Shown here: positions 1 through 8,946 of the stretch, one piece after another
Layout of the letters: every line of letters begins with the position of its first letter
Position numbering within the stretch: position 1 is the stretch's first letter
From: Cellulomonas sp. KRMCY2
GTDB lineage: Bacteria > Actinomycetota > Actinomycetes > Actinomycetales > Cellulomonadaceae
DNA: 64,000 bases
Reading direction: 5' to 3'
NCBI RefSeq assembly: GCF_000526515.1
Contig: NZ_JAGF01000001.1
Coordinates: forward strand, 3,348,001 to 3,412,000
The notes under the pieces: model-generated
Seen by the model: only the letters and a program-made list of their open reading frames with translations
Told to the model about the DNA's origin: nothing
Database searches by the model: none
Program-made: the position numbers and the translations under genes

Positions 1-1
1 C

Positions 2-1075
2 GTGTGCACGCGCGTCTCCGAGGAGTTCGGGCTCATCCACTCGTTCGTGTCCGACATGTCGACCGGCTACTCCGGGAACATGGGATTCCCGCTGCCGGCG
101 AACTGGGCCTTCGACCAGATCCACACGATCTCCGTGCCGTACAACGGCGGCTCCGTGGCGATCGACCGCAACGTCTGGTACCGCTCCGACTCGCCACAGC
201 ACGTCGGTGGCGCGGACATGGGTGTCGATACGATCTACGGGACGTCCGACGTCAACGGGCCCTTCATCGAGTGGATCTCGTTCGTGGAGAACCGGGCAGT
301 CCAGTACCACGCGGACCACCCCAACTCCGCGAGCCCTCGCGTGTTGGCCCTCCAGTACGCACGGGTGGCCGAGGGCCGGTACCAGGGGATCGCCTATGAC
401 AACATCGCAGGCGGGGTGGACTCGGGCTGGGTCTCCTACGTTGAGGGGCAGATCGCCGATGCCGGGATCACGCCGGTCCTGACCATCATCGACCCGTGGA
501 CCGGTGCGGGCATCACGTTTGACCACATGGCGTACACGATGCAGTCCGTACTCGCTCACGGGATGCCGGTCAAGCCGGCACCGAACCGGGGCGACATCGG
601 CGGGTGGGGTGGAGACCTCATCACGATCCTGCACGACTACCTGAGCGACAATCGCGGATACGAGAACTCGGAGGCCTACGGCGCCGCTCTCATCGGATCG
701 TCGATGCTGTCCAGCTCCTTCTCCCAGGATGACCTTCTGGCAGACGTCGACGGCTACAACCTCGCCTTCGCAATGATCGACGACTCGAATCTGGACCTCC
801 TGACCGTCACCGCAGGCTCCTACCAGTCGGGAGGCACGGGACCCTTCCGCACACGCCGCCGCTTCACCGAGTTCTACGACAGCCGGTTCGGATCCTCTGC
901 CGAGGTCGACGCGAGCGGCAAGCAGCTGTTCCGGGACACCGGGGATCCGACCCTCTCGGTCGTCAGGGCCGGGATCCTGATGCCGCATGTCCTGGGCGAC
1001 ATCAGCGACGCGACCATCGAGGACGTCGTCAACGGGTTCCAGGACGTGATCGACCGCCGTCGGTCCGTCGAGTAA
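2..1075 (+). CDS. Unrecognised protein, 5' end cut by window edge
   Basis: Open frame from the first bases of the window to a TAA, at least 357 codons. The first in-frame start is a GTG at base 2, so the gene very probably begins upstream. I do not recognise the family. The visible part has no clear membrane segment and is rich in Gly, Ser, Asp and aromatic residues; around residues 190-210 it carries a Gly/Trp-rich stretch (GDIGGWGGDL) followed by a mixed helical C-terminus. Base composition matches the neighbours. It converges on the next gene with a 7-bp gap and lies on the accessory side of the integrase, so it may be cargo of an integrated element. Function unknown. Confidence 0.6.
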   Translation: MCTRVSEEFGLIHSFVSDMSTGYSGNMGFPLPANWAFDQIHTISVPYNGGSVAIDRNVWYRSDSPQHVGGADMGVDTIYGTSDVNGPFIEWISFVENRAVQYHADHPNSASPRVLALQYARVAEGRYQGIAYDNIAGGVDSGWVSYVEGQIADAGITPVLTIIDPWTGAGITFDHMAYTMQSVLAHGMPVKPAPNRGDIGGWGGDLITILHDYLSDNRGYENSEAYGAALIGSSMLSSSFSQDDLLADVDGYNLAFAMIDDSNLDLLTVTAGSYQSGGTGPFRTRRRFTEFYDSRFGSSAEVDASGKQLFRDTGDPTLSVVRAGILMPHVLGDISDATIEDVVNGFQDVIDRRRSVE

Positions 1076-1082
1076 GGCTGAC

Positions 1083-1496
1083 CTAGCGACGGAACGAGTG
1101 AAGGAGCTCGACTGCCTGGGCGTTCAGGAACCAGATCGCGACGACTGCAACGGCGGTAACGAACAGCGGATACGTCCAGTACCGACGTCGCCCGGCGAGC
1201 CAGCCGGACGCCGTGACGAGCACCGCCAATACGAGTGCGGTGAGTGTCACGGCGTCCGTGGTTTCGACGATCTGTCGCCGGGCATCCCTAAGCGCGGCGT
1301 TGTCTGCGGCCGACTCGAGCGTCCGCACGTCGAGGTCGCGCATCATCCGAATGAAGGTCCAGTGGGCCTCGTGCCCGACGAGGATGATTACGGTGGGCAC
1401 GAGCATGAGTGCCCCGATCAGCCGTGGGCGCTGTCGGCCCGTGCTGCCCGCGGTCGTGAGGGTTGGGGTGGCGTCCGCCCCCTGGGAGGTGCTCAT
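1083..1496 (-). CDS. Small membrane protein of unknown function
   Basis: A 137-residue protein with hydrophobic segments near residues 25-42, 83-100 and 108-128, so probably three membrane spans, with a soluble loop of about 40 residues (roughly 43-82) rich in Asp, Arg and Ala between the first two. No catalytic motif or known family is visible. Its start overlaps the stop of the upstream regulator gene by 4 bp (ATGA), so the two are probably cotranscribed and translationally coupled. This pairing suggests a regulator with a membrane partner, but that is inference. Confidence 0.6.
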   Translation of the reverse strand: MSTSQGADATPTLTTAGSTGRQRPRLIGALMLVPTVIILVGHEAHWTFIRMMRDLDVRTLESAADNAALRDARRQIVETTDAVTLTALVLAVLVTASGWLAGRRRYWTYPLFVTAVAVVAIWFLNAQAVELLHSFRR

Positions 1497-2182
1497 GGTC
1501 TCGACCGTACGGTGCGTACAGCAGAAGCTGGTGTAGGCCTCGTGGGAGGTGTGTGACGGCCACCCTCAAGGGCCTGTGCTCCCCACCGCTGCAGGTCGTC
1601 GTGCGTGCCGATCAGCGGTGTGAAGTCGCGCGTGGTCGCGAGCACCCGCCTGACCAGCTCTGGGTCGTCCGCTCGTTGCTGGGGCAGCAGGAAGTGGACG
1701 GGATTGCCCGACCACGCTTGCACGCGTTCGGCGAGCCGAGCTAGCCGGTCACGCAAGGCGTCGTCGGTGTCTTTCGGCAAGGCTTCGAGAAGGAGGAGGT
1801 CAAAGGGAGCGTCCGGACGCCGCGTGCCGTGGCCGCTCGTGCGGAGCCCGGCGAACAGCGGGGGTTGGGGCCACAGGGCGAGATCCTCGCGTAGTTGACG
1901 CTGGAAGCGCTCGCCCACGTCCGAGAGGCGAATGACCGCCTCGGCGGCGACGTGGTCGCGGTTGAGGCGGTAGACGTGATGCTGCCCGTCCTCGGCCCGG
2001 CGGTGCACGATTCCCTGTGCTGTGAGGCGTTTGAGTGTGCGTCGGATGCCCTCGCGTGAGTAGTCGCCGATCGCGCTCTGGATCTCGGTCACCGTCATGG
2101 GGCATGTGCTGGTTGCCAGCGCAGCGAGCACAGGGCCATCGAGAGTCGGGGTCACGGTCTCCAGTGGGTTCTGGAGCCTCAT
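1493..2182 (-). CDS. Winged-helix regulator with C-terminal nucleotidyltransferase-like region
   Basis: A 229-residue protein. Residues 15-80 look like an ArsR/MarR-type winged helix: a helix pair around ITEIQSAIGDYSREGIRRTL and a wing reading VHRRAEDGQHHVYRLNRDHV. The rest (about 125-200) has the pattern of proteins pairing a winged helix with a nucleotidyltransferase-like fold (FDLLLLEALPKDTDDALRDR), but no intact metal-binding GS...DxD motif is visible, so catalysis is unlikely. It heads a two-gene unit with the downstream membrane protein (4-bp overlap). It probably acts as a DNA-binding regulator of its own cluster; the ligand is unknown. Confidence 0.6.
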   Translation of the reverse strand: MRLQNPLETVTPTLDGPVLAALATSTCPMTVTEIQSAIGDYSREGIRRTLKRLTAQGIVHRRAEDGQHHVYRLNRDHVAAEAVIRLSDVGERFQRQLREDLALWPQPPLFAGLRTSGHGTRRPDAPFDLLLLEALPKDTDDALRDRLARLAERVQAWSGNPVHFLLPQQRADDPELVRRVLATTRDFTPLIGTHDDLQRWGAQALEGGRHTPPTRPTPASAVRTVRSRP

Positions 2183-2746
2183 GCCACGGGCCTTGCGTCA
2201 ACTTCCGGGTCGCAAGTGTCATGCGCGACGTCTAGACAGGTGTTCATCTGCTCGCCCCCTCGCCAGTGCCCCCCGGACTGGCGACGCTGACGCTAGCCCA
2301 ACGCTGGGACGTACTGGCGGACACGCCGGGAAGATCACCCGAGCGGCGTAGCGGCGCTCACCACTCGTCGCCCGCGTTCAGGGCGCGAGCTTGTTGGCTC
2401 GATCACCGACGCGCAGACCGACCCGACCCTTCGCGCGGGCCGCGCCCATGCCTTCCGTCATCTGCCCGCCGATGATCTCCGCGCTCGAGCTCGGCAAACG
2501 CGGCCCTCATCGTTGTCGACGACGGCTGAAGTTGCTGGCCGACCAGCAGTTCCCCGCGACGGCGGCCGGGTATCGGTCGCTGCTGAACTGGCGGCAGGGT
2601 TGGGGGCAGGTACTCGCTGTCGGGGGCGGACCGCTTCATCCGCGACGTCGTTGGCCAACAACCAGTCCGGCCGGTGCGAATCGGCTTGTCAGGCTGATCG
2701 TCATTGCGGTTCTGGCCGACTGTTCGACCCGTTGCCTTGATCATCG
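2183..2746. other. 564-bp stretch without a supported gene
   Basis: Open frames exist on both strands, but none has a plausible ribosome binding site, recognisable protein motif or sensible composition; their translations are Arg/Pro/Thr-rich as expected of random high-GC frames. The stretch separates the regulator pair from the M48-like gene and may be decayed element DNA. No tRNA, terminator hairpin or inverted repeat stands out. Confidence 0.5.
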
Positions 2747-3601
2747 TCAGTGGATAGCCAGGCCCAACGCCGGGCGCCCCGTGCCGGACGGGCATAACGC
2801 TCGAAGGCGTGCCCTCGTGGTGTCGGTTCTCGGGCCCGTGCGCAGGAACGCGACGAGGTCGTCACCGAGGCCGGCACACGCCACGCCTCCGTCGCCGGCC
2901 CGGACGAGCAGGACGTGCCACCGGCGCTCCCAAACCGGCAGCGCGTAGCTGAACACGCCGATCGCGGCGATCGTGACCGCGAGCCCCACTTGCCCAACCT
3001 GGACCGCCTGCACGACGGCGACGGCCACGACGACGGCTCGCAGCCGCCACGCGGCCTGGGTGAAGGGCAGCCGCCGTCCCCAGCTGCTGACGCCGCGGAC
3101 GGTTGCCTGGATCGCTCGCCACGGCGCCGACGCGAAACCGATGAGCAGGTCCGCGCGCGTTAGCCCTTCGCGGACCAGGACGGCTGAGTGCGCGACGAGC
3201 GCAGCCGCCTGACGGCTCGGCAGATCGCCGAGAGCGACGGCCTCGATCAGCCCCGTGGACACGACGACGGTCCGTCGACCGGCGCCGGTCGCCCCGATCA
3301 CCCGACACCGCTTCACACGGAGTTCCACCAGCGGCGGCCCCAGCCCGACCCGACACAACTGGGTCAGCACTGCCGCCAGCCCTTCGAGCTCGGCCGGCCG
3401 CGGCCGACGGGCGCCCAGCACGACCCTCGCTGCGGACCCTTCCCATGCGCTGCGGCCAGCGGCCGCGACGAGAGCGGCCAACACCACCGCCGCGCCCGCT
3501 GCAGTCGGCGCCGGTACGGCCGCGAGCGTGAGCGCGACCACGACAACGCTGACCACCACCCCAGGCCCGACCGCCAGGGCCTTCACCACCCATACCGGCA
3601 T
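2747..3601 (-). CDS. Membrane protein resembling an M48 peptidase without the zinc motif
   Basis: ATG at 3601 is chosen because GGAGGTGG lies 5-12 bases upstream of it; this gives 284 residues. An N-terminal hydrophobic pair (about 10-55) is followed by a soluble part with a segment typical of M48 peptidases just before the active site (VVVSTGLIEAV). Where M48 enzymes carry HExxH this protein reads VAHSAVLV, so one His remains and the metalloprotease site is lost. Another hydrophobic region lies at about 190-225. I recall proteins of this kind near transfer genes of actinobacterial mobile elements, in line with the integrase that diverges from it 228 bp away. It is probably a non-catalytic membrane protein; its role is unknown. 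Confidence 0.5.
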   Translation of the reverse strand: MPVWVVKALAVGPGVVVSVVVVALTLAAVPAPTAAGAAVVLAALVAAAGRSAWEGSAARVVLGARRPRPAELEGLAAVLTQLCRVGLGPPLVELRVKRCRVIGATGAGRRTVVVSTGLIEAVALGDLPSRQAAALVAHSAVLVREGLTRADLLIGFASAPWRAIQATVRGVSSWGRRLPFTQAAWRLRAVVVAVAVVQAVQVGQVGLAVTIAAIGVFSYALPVWERRWHVLLVRAGDGGVACAGLGDDLVAFLRTGPRTDTTRARLRALCPSGTGRPALGLAIH

Positions 3602-3829
3602 CGTCGCCACCTCCACTCGCACTAGTGCGAGACGACGCCCATCGACACCAGCTGACCCCCACGCGCCGTCGGCCGGCCTTCGGCCGGTGAGGGAACTGTC
3701 CTCCGAGCCACCCACATGAACGTGCCCGAGGCTTCTCCCGCGACCGGTCGGCTCAGGGCGCCTGGCATCTGACAGCGCCTTCGTATGCTCTCAAGTTCTC
3801 CAGTGCCGCAACGGGTGGGGAGGCCAACG

Positions 3830-4975
3830 ATGGCCAGCATCAAGAAGCGCCCTGACGGGGTGTGGCGAGCCCGATACCGCGACGGGGCGGGCCACGAGCA
3901 CGCCAAGCACTTCCCGCGCAAAGCCGACGCGCAGCGGTGGCTGGACGAGGTGACGACGGCGGTGGTGACGGGTACCTACGTGGACCCGAAGACGGCACGC
4001 ACGACGGTGGAGGACTGGTGCATCTCGTGGCTCGCCGGCTACGGCACTCGGCGCGCCTCGACGGTCCGTCAGGGACGCGTGCACGTGGCGAGGATCGTCG
4101 CGGAGTTCGGACCCATGCGACTCGGGGACGTGCGCCCCTCCCACGTGAAGGCGTGGACGGCCAAGCTCAAGGCCGAGGGCGCGGCCGACTCCTACGTCTA
4201 CGCCCTGCCCGCCCGCCTCGCGCAGATCATGGCCGACGCGGTTCACGACGGCGTGATCCCGCGCTCGCCCTGCTCGCGGCGTACGTCGCCGGGTGCCGGC
4301 CAGCAACGGCCTTACGTCGCGACGGAGACCCAGCTGTGGGCGCTCGTCGACACCGTTCCGGAGAACCTCCGGCCGGCGGTCTTGCTTGCCGCGTTCGCCG
4401 GCCTGCGTGTCGCTGAGGTCTGTGGGCTCCGGGTCACGGACGTCGACTTCATGCGAGGCGTGATCAGCCCGGCAGTGCAGTACCCGGAGGAGCCGCTCAA
4501 GACGGCGATCAGCCGGACCTCGGTGCCGATCCCGCAGTCGCTGGCGCTGGCGCTCGCGGACGGCGCTGGCGGGCGCAGGTGGATCGTCGAGACGAGCGTG
4601 GGGGAGCAGGTCGGCCCGTGGCAGCTCGATCGGGCGGTCCGCGCGGCACGAGCCTCCCTCAAGGCGAGGGCAGAGGAAGCGGAGCAGCAGCCGAAGGCGA
4701 AGCCCGCAGACATCGAGGCGGCACGGGCTCGGGCACTGCCTGAGGGCTTCCGGTTCCATGACCTCAGGCACTTCTACGCCTCATTGCTGATCGCCTCCGG
4801 CGCGGACGTGAAGGTCGTCCAGGCGCGGCTTCGGCACGCGTCCGCGAAGACGACCCTCGACACCAACGCCCACCTGTGGCCGGACACAGAAGAGTCCACA
4901 CGCGCCGCCGTCGGAGCAGCAATGGCGGCGCGTGCGGACTCTCTGCGGACTAGCGTCCGGGAAGTCGAGCGTTAG
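3830..4975 (+). CDS. Tyrosine recombinase (integrase), catalytic Tyr replaced by Asn
   Basis: A 381-residue phage/ICE-type integrase; start set at the ATG giving MASIKKRPDGVW, the usual Arm-binding domain opening. Arm-type domain at about 1-55, SAM-like core-binding domain at about 65-150, catalytic domain at about 165-370. Arg193 (GLRVAE), the Lys near PLKTAISR, His310 and Arg313 (HDLRH) and His336 (LRHAS) are present. The tyrosine nucleophile, expected ten residues after His336, is Asn346 (codon AAC, 4865-4867) in the context TLDTNAHLWP, where relatives read TLDTYGHLWP. Full length is otherwise kept. Without Tyr the strand-cleavage step cannot occur, so the enzyme should be dead. It converges on glnA with a 23-bp gap. 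Confidence 0.85.
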   Translation: MASIKKRPDGVWRARYRDGAGHEHAKHFPRKADAQRWLDEVTTAVVTGTYVDPKTARTTVEDWCISWLAGYGTRRASTVRQGRVHVARIVAEFGPMRLGDVRPSHVKAWTAKLKAEGAADSYVYALPARLAQIMADAVHDGVIPRSPCSRRTSPGAGQQRPYVATETQLWALVDTVPENLRPAVLLAAFAGLRVAEVCGLRVTDVDFMRGVISPAVQYPEEPLKTAISRTSVPIPQSLALALADGAGGRRWIVETSVGEQVGPWQLDRAVRAARASLKARAEEAEQQPKAKPADIEAARARALPEGFRFHDLRHFYASLLIASGADVKVVQARLRHASAKTTLDTNAHLWPDTEESTRAAVGAAMAARADSLRTSVREVER

Positions 4976-4998
4976 TGCAGGTCAAAGCACTACGGCGA

Positions 4999-6423
4999 TC
5001 AGCAGTCGTAGTAGAGCTCGAACTCGTGCGGGTGCGGGCGCAGCCGGATCGGGTCGATCTCGTTGGCGCGCTTGAATTCGATCCACGTCTCGATCAGGTC
5101 GGGCGTGAAGACGTTGCCCTCGGTGAGGTAGTCGTGGTCGGCCTCGAGCGCGTCCAGGACCTCACCGAGCGAGCCGGGGACCTGCTGGATGGAGGCGTGC
5201 TCCTCCGGCGGCAGCTCGTAGAGGTCCTTGTCGACTGGCTCCGGCGGCTCGATCTTGTTCTTGATGCCGTCGAGGCCGGCCATCAGCATGGCGGCGAAGG
5301 CCAGGTACGGGTTGGACGACGGGTCCGGGACGCGGAACTCGATGCGCTTGGCCTTCGGGTTCGAGCCGGTGACGGGCACCCGGATGCAGGCGGAGCGGTT
5401 GCGCGCCGAGTACACCAGGTTGACCGGCGCCTCGAAGCCGGGGACCAGGCGGTGGTAGCTGTTCACCGTCGGGTTGGTGAACGCCAGCAGCGACGGCGCG
5501 TGCTTGAGCAGACCGCCGACGTACCAGCGCGCCATGTCGGACAGCCCGCCGTAGCCCTTCTCGTCGTAGAACAGCGGCACGCCGTTCTTCCAGAGCGACT
5601 GGTGGACGTGCATGCCTGAGCCGTTGTCGCCGAACAGCGGCTTCGGCATGAAGGTCGCGGTGCGGCCGGCCGCGTGCACGACGCTCTTGACGACGTACTT
5701 GAAGAGCATCACCTTGTCGGCCGACTTGGCCAGGCTGTCGAAGCGGTAGTTGATCTCCGCCTGGCCGGCAGTGCCGACCTCGTGGTGCGAGCGCTCGACC
5801 TCGAGGCCCAGCTTGTCGAGCTCGAGGCAGATCTGGTCGCGCAGGTCGGCGAAGTGGTCGACCGGGGGGACCGGGAAGTAGCCGCCCTTGTAGGGCGTCT
5901 TGTGACCGAGGTTGCCACCGTCCTCCTTGCGGCCGGTGTTCCAGGCCGCCTCGATGGAGTCGATGTGGTAGTAGCTCTCGGACTGGCTCGTGAAGAACCG
6001 GATGTCGTCGAAGATGTAGAACTCGGCCTCGGGGGCGAAGAAGGCGGTGTCGGCTATGCCTGTCGACTTCAGGTACGCCTCGGCCTTGGCAGCGATCTGG
6101 CGCGGGTCACGGCTGTACGGCTCGTCGGTGTACGGGTCGACGATCGACATGTTGACGTTGAGCGTCTTCTCGACGCGGAACGGGTCGAGGTAGGCCGTGC
6201 TGATGTCGGCGAGGAGCTTCATGTCGGACTCGTGGATGGCCTGGAAGCCACGGATCGAGGACCCGTCGAACATCTGACCCTCGGTGAAGAAGGCGGCGTC
6301 CACGGTGGCTGCCGGCACGTTGAAGTGCTGCATCACCCCGGGCAGGTCACAGAACCGGACGTCGACGAACTTGACGCCCTCCTCCTTGATGAAGGCGATG
6401 ACGTCTTCGGCGGAACTGAACAT
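4999..6423 (-). CDS. glnA: Type I glutamine synthetase
   Basis: A 474-residue enzyme that makes glutamine from glutamate, ammonia and ATP in the cytoplasm. Beta-grasp N-domain ([13 protein letters not shown]) at about 15-100, catalytic domain after it with [20 protein letters not shown] (ATP/glutamate site) and NRSACIRVP. The Tyr in DLYELPPEE near residue 400 is the adenylylation site of type I-beta enzymes, so control by GlnE is expected. The C-terminus [11 protein letters not shown] is complete. The upstream region carries a GlnR-type box (6490-6527). In M. tuberculosis glnA1 (Rv2220) is likewise followed by the RDD, DUF4191, lipA and lipB genes, as here. Confidence 0.97.
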   Translation of the reverse strand: MFSSAEDVIAFIKEEGVKFVDVRFCDLPGVMQHFNVPAATVDAAFFTEGQMFDGSSIRGFQAIHESDMKLLADISTAYLDPFRVEKTLNVNMSIVDPYTDEPYSRDPRQIAAKAEAYLKSTGIADTAFFAPEAEFYIFDDIRFFTSQSESYYHIDSIEAAWNTGRKEDGGNLGHKTPYKGGYFPVPPVDHFADLRDQICLELDKLGLEVERSHHEVGTAGQAEINYRFDSLAKSADKVMLFKYVVKSVVHAAGRTATFMPKPLFGDNGSGMHVHQSLWKNGVPLFYDEKGYGGLSDMARWYVGGLLKHAPSLLAFTNPTVNSYHRLVPGFEAPVNLVYSARNRSACIRVPVTGSNPKAKRIEFRVPDPSSNPYLAFAAMLMAGLDGIKNKIEPPEPVDKDLYELPPEEHASIQQVPGSLGEVLDALEADHDYLTEGNVFTPDLIETWIEFKRANEIDPIRLRPHPHEFELYYDC

Positions 6424-6489
6424 CCGGTGATCTCCTTGATCTCGCGTGCGCGACTGGACGCTGCATCGGTCCGACGGTAGGACGCCGTC

Positions 6490-6527
6490 GTTTCCCGTCG
6501 GTGTACCTCGTGTTTCGGCTGCGTTAC
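6490..6527 (-). promoter_or_regulatory. GlnR-type operator upstream of glnA
   Basis: Read on the minus strand the site is GTAAC-n6-GAAAC-n6-TACAC-n6-GAAAC, about 67 bp upstream of the glnA start. The actinobacterial GlnR consensus is gTnAC-n6-GaAAC repeated with 6-nt spacing, so three half-sites match well, one (TACAC) is weak and every spacer is right. It is therefore likely that GlnR adjusts glnA transcription to nitrogen supply. Confidence 0.7.
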
Positions 6528-6583
6528 CTCCGTCGCTGCGATCCGCGCACCGAGCCCTGTCGGGCCGTGGCTAGGCTTGCCGG

Positions 6584-7087
6584 ATGGGTTCACGACGGGA
6601 GGACCTGGGGTCCTGGCTGGAGGGTACTCCCGGTGACCGGCAGGCCGGTGCGGTGTCTCGACTCGGTCTGCCGAGCGACGGATCGGGCTCGCTCGCGCCA
6701 CTCTGGCGCCGTCTGGCCGGGGTGGGTGTGGACTGGGCGTTGAGCCTTGCGGTGAGCGCCGCCTTCTTCCCGGCCGGCGACGAACCGTTGCTGCCGCTGC
6801 TTGCCGGTGACCCGATGGCGACGTTGGCCGTCTTCGGCGTCTCGACGCTGGTGCTCGTGTCGCTCCTCGGTCACACCGTCGGTCAGCGGATCGCCGGGCT
6901 CCTGGTGGTCCGGCTGCGCGATGTCGTCGGGAAGCCGCAGGACGTGTCGGTGGTGCGCCCGCCGGGCCTCGTCGCCGGGTTCGTGCGCACCGCCCTGCTG
7001 TGCATGGTTGTGCCCGCGGTGGTCTGGGACGGCGCAGGCCGTGGCATGCACGACGTCGCCGCGGGGACGGTCATCGTCCGGCGGTGA
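6584..7087 (+). CDS. RDD family membrane protein
   Basis: A 167-residue protein with the RDD signature: Arg in LWRRLAGVGVDWALSL (about 43-58) with the conserved Asp of the first helix, a second helix near residues 80-100, the GHTVGQRIAGLLVVRL segment at about 101-116, and a last helix near 135-150 before a DVAAGTVIVRR tail typical of the family. RDD proteins sit in the membrane; most have no assigned role, though some act in Na+/H+ exchange. It converges with the DUF4191 gene (22-bp gap). M. tuberculosis has the equivalent gene (Rv2219A) in the same place beside glnA1. Confidence 0.85.
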   Translation: MGSRREDLGSWLEGTPGDRQAGAVSRLGLPSDGSGSLAPLWRRLAGVGVDWALSLAVSAAFFPAGDEPLLPLLAGDPMATLAVFGVSTLVLVSLLGHTVGQRIAGLLVVRLRDVVGKPQDVSVVRPPGLVAGFVRTALLCMVVPAVVWDGAGRGMHDVAAGTVIVRR

Positions 7088-7109
7088 GGTCCGCGCCGGG
7101 AGTGGCGTG

Positions 7110-7841
7110 CTAGCGCCCGCGCATCCCCTTGCGGTCGGGGCGCACGCGGTAGGGGTCGACGCCCTTGGGGATGGGCAGCTTCGCGCCACCGAGGGAGCGC
7201 AGGCGCTTGGTGACCTCTTCGGCCTCCTGCTTGGTCAGGGTCGACTTGAGCCGCTGGACCGCGCGCGGGAGCTTCCGCAACGGCACCTGGCCCTCGCCGT
7301 TGCCGGCCTGGATCAGGGTGATCGGCACGTTCGGCAGGATTCGGGTGATCTTCTTGCGCTCGAGGTCGAGCAGGCGCGGGATGCGACCGGCAGGTCCCTC
7401 GCCGACCAGGACGACGCCGGCCCGCCCGACGCCTCGGAACACCAGGTCCTGGTTGCGGGGGTCCATGGCGACGGGCTCCTCGGGGAAGTCCCAGCCGCGG
7501 CGGATCGTGCGCAGCGCCGACAACGCCGCGCCGGGCTGGCCCTCGATCTGGCGGTAGGCAGCCGTCTCGGCCCGCCTGGCGAGGATGAACATCGCGGCGA
7601 GGACCGCGAACGGCAGGCCGACGACGATCAGGTAGACGACCTGGTTGACCGCGAAGCCGATGACCAGCGCGACGGCCATGACGCCGACGAAGGACGCGAG
7701 CAGCCACCACGTGACGGCGGGGTCGGCCTTGCGGGTCATCTGGTACGCGGACCAGACCTGGTGGTACCACCGGGTCTTGCGGACCTTGGGTGCCTTGCCG
7801 CTGGGCGCAGGGGAGGGTTCGGCAGAACGCTGACGGGCCAT
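7110..7841 (-). CDS. DUF4191 membrane protein
   Basis: A 243-residue actinobacterial protein of the DUF4191 family. The N-terminus is basic (KVRKTRWYHQVWSAYQMTRK), followed by two membrane helices (about 45-65 and 70-90) and a soluble C-terminal part rich in Arg and Lys that ends in a basic tail (VRPDRKGMRGR). No enzyme motif is visible. It lies downstream of lipA on the same strand with a 99-bp gap, the same place as Rv2219 in M. tuberculosis. Function unknown; the conserved link to lipA hints at a shared process without proving one. Confidence 0.85.
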   Translation of the reverse strand: MARQRSAEPSPAPSGKAPKVRKTRWYHQVWSAYQMTRKADPAVTWWLLASFVGVMAVALVIGFAVNQVVYLIVVGLPFAVLAAMFILARRAETAAYRQIEGQPGAALSALRTIRRGWDFPEEPVAMDPRNQDLVFRGVGRAGVVLVGEGPAGRIPRLLDLERKKITRILPNVPITLIQAGNGEGQVPLRKLPRAVQRLKSTLTKQEAEEVTKRLRSLGGAKLPIPKGVDPYRVRPDRKGMRGR

Positions 7842-7940
7842 GGGGCAGAAGTCTAGTGGGCGCCGGGAGTGCCGACGTGGACCCTGTGCGAGTGGGCGAC
7901 CGGGCAGAACCGACCGGTCGCGAGAGGTTGGCGGCGCCGC

Positions 7941-8942
7941 TCAGCGGGCCAGCAGGCTCGACGCCTCCTGGCGGGCCGTACGCTCCTCGCCGAGATGGGC
8001 GAGCTCCGCGGGGATGGCCTGGCCGCGTCGACGCATCGCCTGGCCCCAGAGCCGACCCGCCCGGTACGAGGACCGCACGAGCGGGCCGGACATGACCCCG
8101 AGGAAGCCGATCCGCACGGCCTCGTCGGAGAGTGCGACGAACTCCTCCGGGCGGACCCAGCGATCCACCGGGTGGTGCCGCACCGACGGGCGCAGGTACT
8201 GGGTGATGGTGATCAGCTCGCAGCCGGAGTCGTGCAGGGCGTGCAGGGCCTCGATGACCTCGTCGTAGGTCTCACCCATGCCGAGGATTAGGTTCGACTT
8301 GGTGACGAGGCCGGCGTCGCGGGCCGCGGTGATCACCGAGAGCGAGCGGTCGTAGCGGAACCCGGGCCGGATCTGCTTGAAGATCCGCGGCACGGTCTCG
8401 AGGTTGTGCGCGAGGACCTCGGGTCGCGACGAGAAGACCTCGGTGAGCAGCTCGGGCACCGCGTTGAAGTCCGGGATGAGCAGCTCGACGCCGGTGCCCG
8501 GGTTGAGCGCATGGATCCGGCGCACGGTCTCGGCGTAGAGCCATGCCCCGCCGTCCGGCAGGTCGTCCCGGGCGACGCCGGTGACGGTCGAGTACTTCAG
8601 ACCCATGGCCTGCACGGACTCGGCGACCCGCCGCGGCTCGTCGGCGTCGAAGTCGGCCGGCTTGCCGGTGTCGATCTGGCAGAAGTCGCAGCGTCGGGTG
8701 CACTGGTCGCCGCCGATGAGGAAGGTCGCCTCGCGGTCCTCCCAGCACTCGAAGATGTTGGGGCAGCCGGCCTCCTCGCACACGGTGTGCAGACCCTCGC
8801 GCTTCACGAGGTTCTTCAGCTCGGTGTACTCAGGCCCCATCGTCGCCCTGGTCTTGATCCACTCGGGCTTCTTCTCGATCGGTGTCGTTGCGTTGCGGGC
8901 CTCGACCCGCAGCATCCGGCGTCCCTCGGGTGCGATCGTCAC
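7941..8942 (-). CDS. lipA: Lipoyl synthase
   Basis: A 333-residue radical SAM enzyme that inserts two sulfurs into octanoyl groups bound to lipoyl domains. The auxiliary 4Fe-4S cluster ligands are [12 protein letters not shown] (CX4CX5C) and the radical SAM cluster ligands are CTRRCDFC (CX3CX2C). The C-terminal RSSYRAG motif, whose Ser binds the auxiliary cluster, is present. The start is a GTG at 8942. lipB lies 4 bp upstream, so octanoyl transfer and sulfur insertion are expressed together. Likely targets are the E2 encoded at 16053 and other lipoylated proteins. Confidence 0.97.
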   Translation of the reverse strand: MTIAPEGRRMLRVEARNATTPIEKKPEWIKTRATMGPEYTELKNLVKREGLHTVCEEAGCPNIFECWEDREATFLIGGDQCTRRCDFCQIDTGKPADFDADEPRRVAESVQAMGLKYSTVTGVARDDLPDGGAWLYAETVRRIHALNPGTGVELLIPDFNAVPELLTEVFSSRPEVLAHNLETVPRIFKQIRPGFRYDRSLSVITAARDAGLVTKSNLILGMGETYDEVIEALHALHDSGCELITITQYLRPSVRHHPVDRWVRPEEFVALSDEAVRIGFLGVMSGPLVRSSYRAGRLWGQAMRRRGQAIPAELAHLGEERTARQEASSLLAR

Positions 8943-8946
8943 CGGG

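Noticed and set aside
2391-2948. 185-codon open frame on the plus strand
   Set aside because: No ribosome binding site or known motif; overlaps the M48-like gene on the other strand, and composition is random.
3673-3687. CCGGCC-TTC-GGCCGG hairpin before the integrase
   Set aside because: Six-bp GC-only stem is common by chance here; no U run and not between gene ends.
4976-5000. tRNA gene as integration site
   Set aside because: No cloverleaf or TTCRANY-type motif next to the integrase.
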